Source of the DNA: Plasticicumulans acidivorans
GTDB taxonomy: Bacteria; Pseudomonadota; Gammaproteobacteria; Competibacterales; Competibacteraceae
NCBI RefSeq assembly: GCF_003182095.1
Contig: NZ_QGTJ01000006.1
Location: forward strand, 240,411-304,410
Direction of reading: 5' to 3'
Length of the DNA: 64,000 nt
Part shown: piece after piece, positions 46,637 through 55,578 of the stretch
Layout: every line of letters begins with the position of its first letter
Numbering within the stretch: the stretch's first letter is position 1
Translations under genes and position numbers: made by a program
The notes under the pieces: model-generated
Database searches by the model: none
Seen by the model: the letters and a program-made list of their open reading frames with translations, nothing else
What the model was told of the DNA's origin: nothing

Positions 46637-49609
46637 ATGACGACATCAGAACAACAAATCGAGCGCGAGCTGATCACCAAGCTGAGCGATCTCAAGTACA
46701 GCTACCGTCCGGACATCCGTAACCGCGCTGCGCTGGAAGCCAATTTCCGCGAGAAATTCGAGGCACTCAACCGGGTGCGCCTGACTGATGCTGAATTCCA
46801 GCGCCTGCTCGACAGCGCGATCACACCCGATGTCTACAATGCGGCCCAGACGCTGCGAAATATCAACAGCTTCGAGCGCGATGACGGCACGCCGCTGAAT
46901 TACACCCTGGTTAATGTCCGTGACTGGTGCAAGAACGACTTTGAGGTCGTGAATCAGTTACGCATCAACACCGACAACAGCTATCACCGCTATGACGTGA
47001 TGCTGCTCATCAACGGCGTGCCGGTGCTGCAGATCGAGCTGAAAACGCTGGCCGTCAGCCCGCGCCGGGCCATGCAGCAAATCGTCGATTACAAGACCGA
47101 CCCCGGCAATGGCTACGGCAAGACGCTGCTGTGCTTCATCCAGCTCTTCATCGTCAGCAACCGCACCGACACCTGGTACTTCGCCAACAACAACGCGCGG
47201 CATTTCAGCTTCAACGCCGACGAACGCTTCCTGCCGGTCTATCAGTTCGCAAGCCCGGACAACAAGAAGATCACCCACCTCGACGCCTTTGCCGACAAGT
47301 TCCTCGCCAAGTGCACCCTGGGCGAGATGGTCAGCCGTTACATGGTGTTGGTGGCCAGCGAGCAAAAGCTGCTGATGATGCGGCCATATCAAATCTATGC
47401 CGTCCAAGCCATTGTCGAGTGCATTCACCAGAACTGCGGCAACGGCTACATCTGGCACACCACCGGCAGCGGCAAGACGCTGACCTCGTTCAAGGCCTCC
47501 ACCCTGCTCAAGGACAACCCGGACATCGACAAATGCCTGTTCGTGGTGGACCGCAAGGACCTGGATCGCCAGACGCGCGAGGAATTCAACCGCTTCCAGG
47601 AAGGCTGCGTCGAAGAAAACACCAACACCGAAACCCTGGTGCGCCGCCTGCTCTCCGACGACTACGCCGACAAGGTCATCGTCACCACTATCCAGAAGCT
47701 GGGCCTGGCCCTCGACGGCAGCAACAAGCGTAACTACAAGGAGCGCCTGGAACCGCTGCGCAAGCAGCGCATGGTGTTCATTTTCGACGAATGCCACCGC
47801 TCGCAATTCGGCGATAACCACAAGGCCATCAAGGAGTTCTTCCCCAACGCCCAGCTGTTCGGCTTCACCGGCACGCCCATCTTCGAGCAGAACGCCAGCT
47901 ATCAGCAGATCGAGGGCCAGCAGGCCAGTTATCGCACCACCGACGATCTGTTCCAGCGCTGCCTGCATCAATACACCATCACCCACGCCATCGAGGACCG
48001 TAACGTCCTGCGTTTCCATATCGATTACTTCAAGCCGGAGGGCAATCATCAGCCCAGAGCCGGTGAAGCCCTCGCCAAGCGCAAGGTGATCGAGGCCATC
48101 CTGGCCAAGCACGACGCCGCCACCGCCGAGCGCAAGTTCAACGCCGTGCTCGCCACCGCCAGCATCGTTGATGCCATCGAGTACCACGCACTGTTCCAGA
48201 CCGTGCAGGATGAAATGCGGCAGCAAGACCCGGACTTCGCGCCCTTCAACATTGCCTGCGTGTTCTCCCCGCCCGCCGAAGGCAACAAGGACGTGCAGCA
48301 GATTCAGGAAGACCTGCCGCAGGAAAAAGCCGACAACCAGCAAGACCCGGAAGGCAAGAAAGCGGCGCTCACCCACATCATCGCCGACTACAACGCCCGC
48401 TTTGGCACCAACCACCGCATCGGCGAATTCGACCTCTACTACCAGGACGTGCAAAAGCGCATCAAGGACCAGCAGTACCCCAATGCCGACCTGTCCCATG
48501 CCCAGAAGATCGACATCACCATCGTCGTGGACATGTTGCTCACCGGCTTCGACTCCAAGTACCTCAACACTCTGTACGTGGACAAGAACCTCAAGCACCA
48601 CGGCCTGATCCAGTCCTTCTCGCGCACCAACCGCGTGCTCAACGACAGCAAGCCCTACGGCAACGTGCTCGACTTTCGCCAGCAGCAGACGGGCGTAGAC
48701 GAAGCCATCGCCCTCTTCTCCGGCGAGAGGATCGACAACCCGCGCGAAATCTGGCTGGTCGAGCCGGCCGCCGAAGTGCTGCGCAAGTACGAAACCGCCG
48801 TCGCGGGCATGGCGGACTTTATGAAGAAGAAGAATCTGGTCTGCGAACCCGAGCAGGTCTTCAATCTCCAGGGCGACACCGCCCGTGTCGAATTCGTCAA
48901 CCGCTTCAAGGAAGTACAGCGCCTCAGGACCCAGCTCGACCAGTACACCGACCTAGTTCCCGAGCAGAAAGAAAAGATGGAAGCCATCCTGCCGCAGGAC
49001 CAGTTGCAGAGCTTCCGCAGCACCTATCTGGAAACCGCCAAGCGTCTAAAAGAGCAGCAGACCAAGGAAGGCGAGCAGGCACCACCCGCCGTGCAGCAGC
49101 TCGATTTCGAGTTCGTGCTGTTTGCCTCCAGCCTCATCGATTACGACTACATCATGGGTCTCATCGCCCGGATGACGGCGCAGAAACCCGGCAAGACCAC
49201 GATGAACCGCGAGCAACTGATTGGCCTCATCCAGGCCGACGCCAAGTTCATCGACGAGCGCGACGACATCGCCGAATACATCCGCAGCCTGCCGCTGGGC
49301 GAGAAGCTGATCGAGCCGGAAATCCGCGCCGGTTACGAACGCTTCAAGGCCGAGAAGAAGACCCGCGAACTCACCGATATTGCCGCCAAGCACAAGCTGG
49401 ACGCCGCCGCCCTGCAAGCCTTCGTGGACGAAGTGCTACGCCGCCGTATCTTCGACGGCGAACGCCTGAGCGAGCTGATGGCCCCGCTGGGCCTGGGCTG
49501 GAAGGCGCGCACCCAGGCCGAACTGGCGCTGGTGGGGGACCTGACGCCGCTGCTGCACAAGCTGGCTCAAGGACGCGAAATTTCGGGGCTGAGTGCGTAT
49601 GAGCAGTAA
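46637..49609 (+). CDS. hsdR: HsdR, type I restriction endonuclease subunit
   Basis: A 990-residue restriction subunit. The N-terminal PD-(D/E)xK nuclease is visible: Asp120 in YHRYDVML, then Glu134-x-Lys136 in LQIELKTL. The motor follows: Walker A TTGSGKT at 275-281 and DECH at 384-387 in FIFDECHRSQFG, then the second RecA-like domain with VDMLLTGFDSKYLNTLYVDK. The C-terminal helical region binds HsdM/S. It translocates DNA and cleaves at a distance when the site is unmethylated. It comes first in the locus; the stop overlaps hsdS by 11 bp. GC is visibly lower than the flanking operons. Confidence 0.97.
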   Translation: MTTSEQQIERELITKLSDLKYSYRPDIRNRAALEANFREKFEALNRVRLTDAEFQRLLDSAITPDVYNAAQTLRNINSFERDDGTPLNYTLVNVRDWCKNDFEVVNQLRINTDNSYHRYDVMLLINGVPVLQIELKTLAVSPRRAMQQIVDYKTDPGNGYGKTLLCFIQLFIVSNRTDTWYFANNNARHFSFNADERFLPVYQFASPDNKKITHLDAFADKFLAKCTLGEMVSRYMVLVASEQKLLMMRPYQIYAVQAIVECIHQNCGNGYIWHTTGSGKTLTSFKASTLLKDNPDIDKCLFVVDRKDLDRQTREEFNRFQEGCVEENTNTETLVRRLLSDDYADKVIVTTIQKLGLALDGSNKRNYKERLEPLRKQRMVFIFDECHRSQFGDNHKAIKEFFPNAQLFGFTGTPIFEQNASYQQIEGQQASYRTTDDLFQRCLHQYTITHAIEDRNVLRFHIDYFKPEGNHQPRAGEALAKRKVIEAILAKHDAATAERKFNAVLATASIVDAIEYHALFQTVQDEMRQQDPDFAPFNIACVFSPPAEGNKDVQQIQEDLPQEKADNQQDPEGKKAALTHIIADYNARFGTNHRIGEFDLYYQDVQKRIKDQQYPNADLSHAQKIDITIVVDMLLTGFDSKYLNTLYVDKNLKHHGLIQSFSRTNRVLNDSKPYGNVLDFRQQQTGVDEAIALFSGERIDNPREIWLVEPAAEVLRKYETAVAGMADFMKKKNLVCEPEQVFNLQGDTARVEFVNRFKEVQRLRTQLDQYTDLVPEQKEKMEAILPQDQLQSFRSTYLETAKRLKEQQTKEGEQAPPAVQQLDFEFVLFASSLIDYDYIMGLIARMTAQKPGKTTMNREQLIGLIQADAKFIDERDDIAEYIRSLPLGEKLIEPEIRAGYERFKAEKKTRELTDIAAKHKLDAAALQAFVDEVLRRRIFDGERLSELMAPLGLGWKARTQAELALVGDLTPLLHKLAQGREISGLSAYEQ

Positions 49610-50882
49610 GGGCACGGATGCGATGAGGAAAGACAACAGCAATAAGTCGGCGCTGGTGCCACGGCGGCGGTTTCCCGAATTTCAGGATGCGAGCGAGTGG
49701 GAAAGCAAACCTCTAAAAACCATGGGGGCCTTCTTTCGGGGCCTCACTTACTCAGCAGATGAAGTGGCTGAAGAGGGACTTCTGGTACTACGTTCGAGCA
49801 ATATTCAGGATGGCACCCTCGTTTTGGACAAGGACCTTGTTTTTGTCGATAAACCATGTCCTGACGATATTCAATTGCGCAGTGGAGACATCGCAATTTG
49901 CATGTCAAATGGCAGCAAGGCTCTTGTCGGGAAAAGTGCGGAGTTTCGAGGCGACTACGATGGCCATTTAACCGTCGGCGCGTTCTGTTCGATTTTTCGA
50001 CCTTCTGTTGAGTTTGCGAAGCTGATTTTTCAAACGCCGAAATACGCCAAGTTTGTCTCAGTTGCGATAGGTGGCGGCAACATCAACAACTTGAAGAACT
50101 CTGATTTGGAGGAACTCGACCACCCCGTTCCTAGGCTACAGCCCGAACAACAAAAAATCGCCGACTGCCTATCTTCCCTCGACGAACTGATCACGGCGGA
50201 AACCCAAAAGCTGGACGCCCTCAAGACCCACAAAAAGGGCCTGATGCAGCAGCTTTTCCCCCGCGAAGGCGAAACCGTCCCACGGCTGCGGTTTCCGGAG
50301 TTTCGGGAGGCGGGCGAGTGGGACGAGAAGCGGCTGGGTGAAGTTGGAAATGTGCGGATGTGCAAACGCATTCTCAAAGAGCAAACCAGCCCGCGTGGCG
50401 ATATACCATTTTACAAAATTGGTACGTTTGGCGGTGTGCCGGACGCATATATCTCGAGAGAGATTTTTGAGAATTTCAGGAACAGTTATCCATTTCCGAA
50501 GAATGGAGCAGTGCTTATTTCTGCTGCGGGGACAATTGGAAGGACGGTTCGCTATAACGGTGAACTTGCGTACTTTCAAGACTCGAACATTGTTTGGCTT
50601 GAGAGCGATGAAGACTTAATTGCAGATGGTTTTCTACTATATATCTACCAATTGATTAATTGGGCACCAAGCGTCGGAGCTATTCAAAGACTTTACAACG
50701 AGAATATTCTTGGTGCTCAGGTTAAATTTCCGAGCATTCCAGAACAACAAAAAATCGCCGACTGCCTGTCATCCCTCGACGAACTGATCACAGCGGAAAC
50801 CCAAAAGCTGGACGCCCTCAAGACCCACAAAAAGGGTCTGATGCAGCAGTTATTCCCGGTGCCGGATGAGGTTCCCGCATGA
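49599..50882 (+). CDS. hsdS: HsdS, type I specificity subunit with two TRDs
   Basis: A 427-residue specificity protein; ATG 49599 is used, but ATG 49623 is equally plausible. Two target-recognition domains (about 20-175 and 225-380) alternate with two conserved helices containing EQQKIADCLSSLDELI and KLDALKTHKKGLMQQLFP. The two TRDs differ fully in sequence and are much AT-richer than the conserved parts, which suggests exchange by recombination. The 116-bp direct DNA repeat coding for the conserved helices is listed separately. The recognised bipartite DNA site cannot be predicted. The stop overlaps rhuM by ATGA. Confidence 0.95.
   Translation: MSSKGTDAMRKDNSNKSALVPRRRFPEFQDASEWESKPLKTMGAFFRGLTYSADEVAEEGLLVLRSSNIQDGTLVLDKDLVFVDKPCPDDIQLRSGDIAICMSNGSKALVGKSAEFRGDYDGHLTVGAFCSIFRPSVEFAKLIFQTPKYAKFVSVAIGGGNINNLKNSDLEELDHPVPRLQPEQQKIADCLSSLDELITAETQKLDALKTHKKGLMQQLFPREGETVPRLRFPEFREAGEWDEKRLGEVGNVRMCKRILKEQTSPRGDIPFYKIGTFGGVPDAYISREIFENFRNSYPFPKNGAVLISAAGTIGRTVRYNGELAYFQDSNIVWLESDEDLIADGFLLYIYQLINWAPSVGAIQRLYNENILGAQVKFPSIPEQQKIADCLSSLDELITAETQKLDALKTHKKGLMQQLFPVPDEVPA
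50145..50260 (+). repeat. hsdS 116-bp direct repeat, copy 1
   Basis: This copy encodes the first conserved helical region of HsdS. It differs from the second copy (50742-50857) at only a handful of positions by eye. Such near-identical repeats allow TRD loss, duplication or exchange by homologous recombination. Confidence 0.9.
50742..50857 (+). repeat. hsdS 116-bp direct repeat, copy 2
   Basis: This is the second copy of the repeat at 50145-50260, encoding the C-terminal conserved helix. The copies are about 597 bp apart, exactly in frame. Confidence 0.9.
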
Positions 50883-51889
50883 CGCAGCTCATTCTCTACA
50901 CCAGCGAAGATGGTAAGAGCCAGATCCAGTTACGTGCTGAGGGGGGCACGGTGTGGCTCTCTCAATCGGAGATGGCCGAGCTGTTCCAGACTTCCAAGCA
51001 GAACATCTCGCTGCATCTGAAAAATGTCTTTGCCGACGGGGAGCTGGACCCGGCGGCAACTGTCAAGGAATCCTTGACGGTTCAAACCGAGGGCAGCCGC
51101 CGGGTCGGCCGCCCGCTCACGCTCTACAAGCTCGACGCCATCCTGGCCGTCGGCTATCGCGTGCGTTCGACGCGCGGGGTGCAGTTCCGCCGCTGGGCGA
51201 GCACGGTGCTGAAGGAGTACCTGCTCAAGGGCTTCGTCATGGACGACGAGCGGTTGAAGAACCCGGATGGCCGCCCGGATTACTTCGACGAGATGCTGGC
51301 GCGCATCCGCGACATTCGCGCTTCGGAAAAGCGTTTTTATCAGAAGGTACGCGACCTCTTTGCCCTCTCCAGCGATTACGACAAGACCGACACGGCCACC
51401 CAGCAATTCTTCGCCACCGTGCAGAACCTGCTGCTCTATGCGGTGACGCAGCAGACCGCCGCCGAATTGATCCTGGCGCGGGCCAATGCCGCCGATCCGC
51501 ATTTCGGCCTGTTGACCTGGAAGGGCGCGCAGGTGCGCAAGCAGGACGTCGTCGTCGCCAAGAATTATCTGTCTGAAGACGAAATCGATACCCTCAACCG
51601 GCTGGTGGTGATCTTTCTGGAAACGGCCGAGTTGCGCGCCAAACGCCAGACCATCACGCCCATGGCCTTCTGGCAGGAAAACGTGGGCCAGATCATTACT
51701 GCCAATGGCTTTCCCCTGCTAAGCGGCGCGGGTTCCGTCAGCCATGCCCGCATGGAACAAAAGGTGGGCACGCTGTTTCTGGATTACGACCAACGCCGCA
51801 AGGCCGAAGATGCCTGCGCCGCAGATATGCAAGACGAAGCTGAGTTGAAGGCGCTGGAAAACACCCTGAAAAAGCGACCCAAGCCATGA
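50879..51889 (+). CDS. rhuM: RhuM-family protein inside the type I RM locus
   Basis: A 336-residue protein of the RhuM family, starting with ILYTSEDGKSQIQLRAEGGT and WLSQSEMAELFQTSKQNISLH, an N-terminal winged-helix-like region (about 20-90) including VGRPLTLYKLDAILAVGYR. The rest is helical with GVQFRRWASTVLKEYL, the family hallmark. RhuM was first named from a Salmonella pathogenicity island and is frequently embedded in type I RM loci; its biochemical role is unknown. Overlaps hsdS and yhcG by ATGA on both sides, so it is co-translated with the RM genes. Confidence 0.92.
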   Translation: MTQLILYTSEDGKSQIQLRAEGGTVWLSQSEMAELFQTSKQNISLHLKNVFADGELDPAATVKESLTVQTEGSRRVGRPLTLYKLDAILAVGYRVRSTRGVQFRRWASTVLKEYLLKGFVMDDERLKNPDGRPDYFDEMLARIRDIRASEKRFYQKVRDLFALSSDYDKTDTATQQFFATVQNLLLYAVTQQTAAELILARANAADPHFGLLTWKGAQVRKQDVVVAKNYLSEDEIDTLNRLVVIFLETAELRAKRQTITPMAFWQENVGQIITANGFPLLSGAGSVSHARMEQKVGTLFLDYDQRRKAEDACAADMQDEAELKALENTLKKRPKP

Positions 51890-52887
51890 GTGCGTTGGGC
51901 ACTTTCCACACGGATATCAAGGCCATCCTCGAACAGGCGCGCGGCAAGGCACGTTCGGCGGTGAATGCGGCGATGGTGGAGGCTTACTGGCTGATTGGCC
52001 GGCGGATCGTTGAAGAGGAACAGCGCGGACAGCACAAGGCGGAATACGGCAGCCGCTTGCTGGAGAACCTTTCAAAGGCGCTGACGTCGGATTTTGGCAG
52101 GGGCTTTTCATATGCCAACCTGCGCAACTTCCGCCAGTTCTATCTCACCTATCCCGATCAGGAGATTTGCTACACGGTGTGTAGCAAATTGAGCTGGAGC
52201 CACAACCGGCTCATCATGCGAGTGGATGACCCCAAGGCCAGGACCTATTACCTGACGGAGGGGGCTGCGCAGCAGTGGAGCGTCAGGCAGCTGGAGCGCA
52301 ACATTCAGACGCACAGCTTCCAGCGCCTGCTGTCCTCACAGGCAAGCGAGGCGGAGGGGGACGCGGCCAGCGCTCATGCGCTGGGCGATTTCATCAAGGA
52401 CCCCTACGTGCTGGAGTTCCTGCAACTGCCGGAAGCCGGACAACTCAAGGAGAGCCGGCTGGAGCAGGCGATCATCGATGAGTTGCAGAAATTCCTGCTG
52501 GAGCTGGGTAAGGGCTTCTCGTTCGTCGCCCGGCAAATGCGCATCAGCACCGAAACCAGCCATTTCTATATCGACCTGGTTTTCTACAACTATCTGCTCA
52601 AGTGCTTTGTCATCATCGACCTGAAAACCGGCAAGCTCAGCCATCAGGACATCGGTCAGATGGACATGTATGTGCGCATGTTCGACGACCTCAAACGCGG
52701 CGAAGATGACAACCCCACCATCGGCATCATCCTGTGCGACAGCAAGGATGAAACCGTCGTCAAATACTCGATTCTCCAGGGGAGCCAGCAACTTTTCGCT
52801 TCCAAATATCAGCGCGTGCTGCCGACCGAAGCGGAATTGATTGCCGAGATCGAACGGGAAAAACGTTTGATCGAGGGAAGCGATTGA
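51886..52887 (+). CDS. YhcG-like PD-(D/E)xK nuclease (DUF1016)
   Basis: A 333-residue DUF1016/YhcG protein. The N-terminal domain begins with DIKAILEQARGKARSAVN and SRLLENLSKALTSDFGRGFS; the C-terminal nuclease domain shows STETSHFYIDLVFYNYLL and FVIIDLKTGKLSHQDIGQM, with Asp and Asp-x-Lys consistent with a PD-(D/E)xK active site. It may be a structure-specific nuclease; the role with type I RM is unclear. It starts inside the rhuM stop (ATGA) and lies 36 bp before hsdM. Confidence 0.9.
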   Translation: MSALGTFHTDIKAILEQARGKARSAVNAAMVEAYWLIGRRIVEEEQRGQHKAEYGSRLLENLSKALTSDFGRGFSYANLRNFRQFYLTYPDQEICYTVCSKLSWSHNRLIMRVDDPKARTYYLTEGAAQQWSVRQLERNIQTHSFQRLLSSQASEAEGDAASAHALGDFIKDPYVLEFLQLPEAGQLKESRLEQAIIDELQKFLLELGKGFSFVARQMRISTETSHFYIDLVFYNYLLKCFVIIDLKTGKLSHQDIGQMDMYVRMFDDLKRGEDDNPTIGIILCDSKDETVVKYSILQGSQQLFASKYQRVLPTEAELIAEIEREKRLIEGSD

Positions 52888-52923
52888 GCCCGATGCCGCA
52901 CAACGACAAACCATGAATTCACC

Positions 52924-54531
52924 ATGACCGATCTCGAAAAACAAAAACTGGGCAAGACCCTCTGGACCATCGCCGACCAGTTGCGCGGCGCCATGAACGC
53001 GGATGACTTCCGCGATTACATGCTGGCCTTTCTGTTCCTGCGCTATCTGTCAGACAACTACGAAGCCGCGGCCAAAAAGGAGCTGGGACCGGATTACCCG
53101 GAACTGGAGCCTGAGGACCGCTTCAGCCCCCTGTCGTTCTGGTATGTCGATAACACTGCGGACATCTCCGCGTTCGAACAGCAGATGCGCCGCAAGGTGC
53201 ATTACGTGATCGAACCCGATTACCTGTGGACCAATATCACCGAGTTGGCCCGCACCCAGGACGCCGAGCTGCTGCACACGCTGCAGCAGGGCTTTGACTA
53301 CATCGAGAACCAGTCTTTCGACAGTACCTTCAAGGGCCTCTTTTCGGAAATCAATCTGGCCTCTGACAAGCTCGGCAAGACCTACCCTGAGCGCAATGCC
53401 CGCTTATGCAAGATCATCAGCGAAATCGCCAAGGGACTGACGCAATTCAGCACCGACAGCGACGCGCTGGGCGATGCCTACGAATACCTGATCGGCCAGT
53501 TCGCCGCCGGCTCGGGCAAGAAAGCGGGCGAGTTCTACACGCCGCAGCCTATTTCCAGCGTCCTTTCCGCCATCGTCACGCTGGACAGCCAGGAACCGGC
53601 AACGGGACAGCGTCCGCAGCTGGAGAGCGTTTTGGACTTTGCCTGCGGCTCTGGCTCATTGCTGTTGAATGTGCGCCACCGCATGGGGCCGCACGGCATC
53701 GGCAAGATTCACGGCCAGGAAAAGAACATCACCACCTACAACCTGGCGCGCATGAACATGCTGCTGCATGGGGTGAAGGATTCCGAGTTCGAAATCTTCC
53801 ACGGCGACACCCTGCTCAACGAATGGGATCTGCTGCGCGAAACCAACCCGGCCCAGATGCCGAAGTTCGACGCCGTGGTGGCCAATCCGCCCTTCAGCTA
53901 CCGCTGGGAGCCGTCTGATGCGCTGGGCCAGGATGTGCGCTTTAAGAACTACGGCCTGGCGCCCAAATCGGCCGCCGACTTCGCCTTCCTGCTGCATGGC
54001 TTTCACTTCCTCAAGCAGGACGGCGTGATGGCTATCATCCTGCCGCACGGCGTGCTGTTCCGTGGCGGCGCCGAGGCGCGCATCCGTACCAAGCTGTTGA
54101 AAGATGGCCACATCGACACGGTGATCGGCCTGCCGGCCAATCTGTTCTTCTCCACCGGCATTCCGGTCTGCATCCTGGTGCTGAAGAAGTGCAAGAAGCC
54201 GGACGACGTGCTGTTCATCAACGCCGCCGAGCACTTCGAGAAGGGCAAACGGCAGAACCAGCTGCTGCCCGAGCACATCGACAAGATCATCGACACCTAC
54301 CAGCACCGCAAGGAAGAGTCGCGCTACTCACGGCGGGTGGGCATGGAGGAAATCGAGAAGAACGATTTCAACCTCAACATCTCGCGCTATGTGAGCACGG
54401 CGGAAGCTGAAGCAGAGATCGACCTTGCTGCCGTGCATGCCGACTTGGTCGCCGCTGAGCACAAGGTCACCGAAGCCAAGCAGCGCCACAATCAGTTTCT
54501 TGCGGAGCTGGGGCTGCCGTTGCTGCCGTGA
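52924..54531 (+). CDS. hsdM: HsdM, type I adenine methyltransferase
   Basis: A 535-residue N6-adenine methyltransferase. The N-terminal helical domain has KTLWTIADQLRGAMNADDFRDY in pieces. SAM-binding motif I is LDFACGSGSLLL at about 237-248 and the catalytic motif IV NPPF is at 321-324 (FDAVVANPPFSY). KKAGEFYTPQPI near 200 is also conserved. With HsdS it methylates the target; with HsdR it restricts. It lies last, unlike the usual RMS or MSR order. No strong terminator is visible in the 200 bp after it. Confidence 0.97.
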   Translation: MTDLEKQKLGKTLWTIADQLRGAMNADDFRDYMLAFLFLRYLSDNYEAAAKKELGPDYPELEPEDRFSPLSFWYVDNTADISAFEQQMRRKVHYVIEPDYLWTNITELARTQDAELLHTLQQGFDYIENQSFDSTFKGLFSEINLASDKLGKTYPERNARLCKIISEIAKGLTQFSTDSDALGDAYEYLIGQFAAGSGKKAGEFYTPQPISSVLSAIVTLDSQEPATGQRPQLESVLDFACGSGSLLLNVRHRMGPHGIGKIHGQEKNITTYNLARMNMLLHGVKDSEFEIFHGDTLLNEWDLLRETNPAQMPKFDAVVANPPFSYRWEPSDALGQDVRFKNYGLAPKSAADFAFLLHGFHFLKQDGVMAIILPHGVLFRGGAEARIRTKLLKDGHIDTVIGLPANLFFSTGIPVCILVLKKCKKPDDVLFINAAEHFEKGKRQNQLLPEHIDKIIDTYQHRKEESRYSRRVGMEEIEKNDFNLNISRYVSTAEAEAEIDLAAVHADLVAAEHKVTEAKQRHNQFLAELGLPLLP

Positions 54532-54732
54532 CGAACCTGCGAATGCCTCCCCCGGCAAGCGCGGCCTGGCGGGAGGGACTATATGGATTCCCTCGCCGCC
54601 TGGAATGCATTGACGCAAAAAGGCTCGACCCAAAAGCCGTGACGTCGTGATGTTGCTGTCCCGGCGGGCTGGAGCGTCCGCCGTGTCGTGCCTGCCGGCT
54701 TCACCGCGTCATGCACCGGCCCCCCGCCTCGC

Positions 54733-55521
54733 TCAGCGCCCCCGAAACCTCGCTTCGCGCCGATCGAGGAAGGCGTTCATGCCTTCCTGCAGGTCGGCGG
54801 TGGCGAACAGGGCGTGCATGGTGCGGCGTTCGAACAGCAGGCCCTCGCTGAGCGGACTTTCGTAGGCGCGGTTGATGGCTTCTTTCAGCGCGATCGTTGC
54901 CAGTGGCGGCTGGGCGGCGATGCTGGCGGCGATGGCGGCGGCTTCGGTCTGCAGCCGTTCGGCGGGGACGAGGCGCGAGATCAGGCCGATGCGTTCGGCT
55001 TCGGCGGCGTCGATGGTGCGTGCGCTCAGGCACAGGTCCATCGCCCGCGCTTTGCCGATGGCGCGTGGCAGGCGCTGGGTGCCGCCGGCGCCGGGGATGA
55101 CGCCGAGGCGCAGTTCCGGCAGGCCGAAACGGGCGCTGTCGGCCGCGATGATCAGGTCGCAGGCCAGCGCCAGCTCGCAGCCACCGCCCAGCGCGTGGCC
55201 GGCGACGGCGGCGATCACCGGCTTGCGCACGCGGCGGATGGTTTCCCAGTTGCGGGTGACGTAATCGCTGGCGAAAACGTCGGCGTAGCTCCAGCCGCGC
55301 ATCGCGGCGATGTCGGCACCGGCGGCGAAGGCACGTTCGCTGCCGGTGATGATGATGGCGCCGATGTCGGCATCGGCATCGGCGGCCAGCAGCGCCGCGC
55401 CGAGCGCATCCATCAGCGCGTCGTTGAGGGCGTTGAGCTGGCGCGGGCGGTTCAGCGTCAGCGTGGCGACGCGGCCGCTGCGGCTGCACAGCACCGGTGA
55501 TTCGGTTTCCTGTTCCTGCAT
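54733..55521 (-). CDS. badK: BadK-like cyclohex-1-ene-1-carboxyl-CoA hydratase
   Basis: A 262-residue crotonase with both catalytic Glu positions ([15 protein letters not shown] and GLPELRLGVIPGAGGTQ) and the oxyanion segment [16 protein letters not shown]. Sequence alone says enoyl-CoA hydratase; the BadK role is inferred from the complete set badH-badI-aliB-aliA beside it, the same composition as in Rhodopseudomonas palustris. BadK hydrates cyclohex-1-ene-1-carboxyl-CoA to the 2-hydroxy acid. It is the last gene of the operon, 57 bp after aliA and convergent with hsdM. Confidence 0.82.
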   Translation of the reverse strand: MQEQETESPVLCSRSGRVATLTLNRPRQLNALNDALMDALGAALLAADADADIGAIIITGSERAFAAGADIAAMRGWSYADVFASDYVTRNWETIRRVRKPVIAAVAGHALGGGCELALACDLIIAADSARFGLPELRLGVIPGAGGTQRLPRAIGKARAMDLCLSARTIDAAEAERIGLISRLVPAERLQTEAAAIAASIAAQPPLATIALKEAINRAYESPLSEGLLFERRTMHALFATADLQEGMNAFLDRREARFRGR

Positions 55522-55578
55522 GGTGGGCTCCGGGAGGCGACGGCCGGCGCGCGGCGCCGGCGTCGGTGCGGGTGGCTT

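Noticed and set aside
54555..54720. Possible genes between hsdM and badK
   Set aside because: Only short frames without ribosome binding sites or similarity; hairpins there have no T-run.
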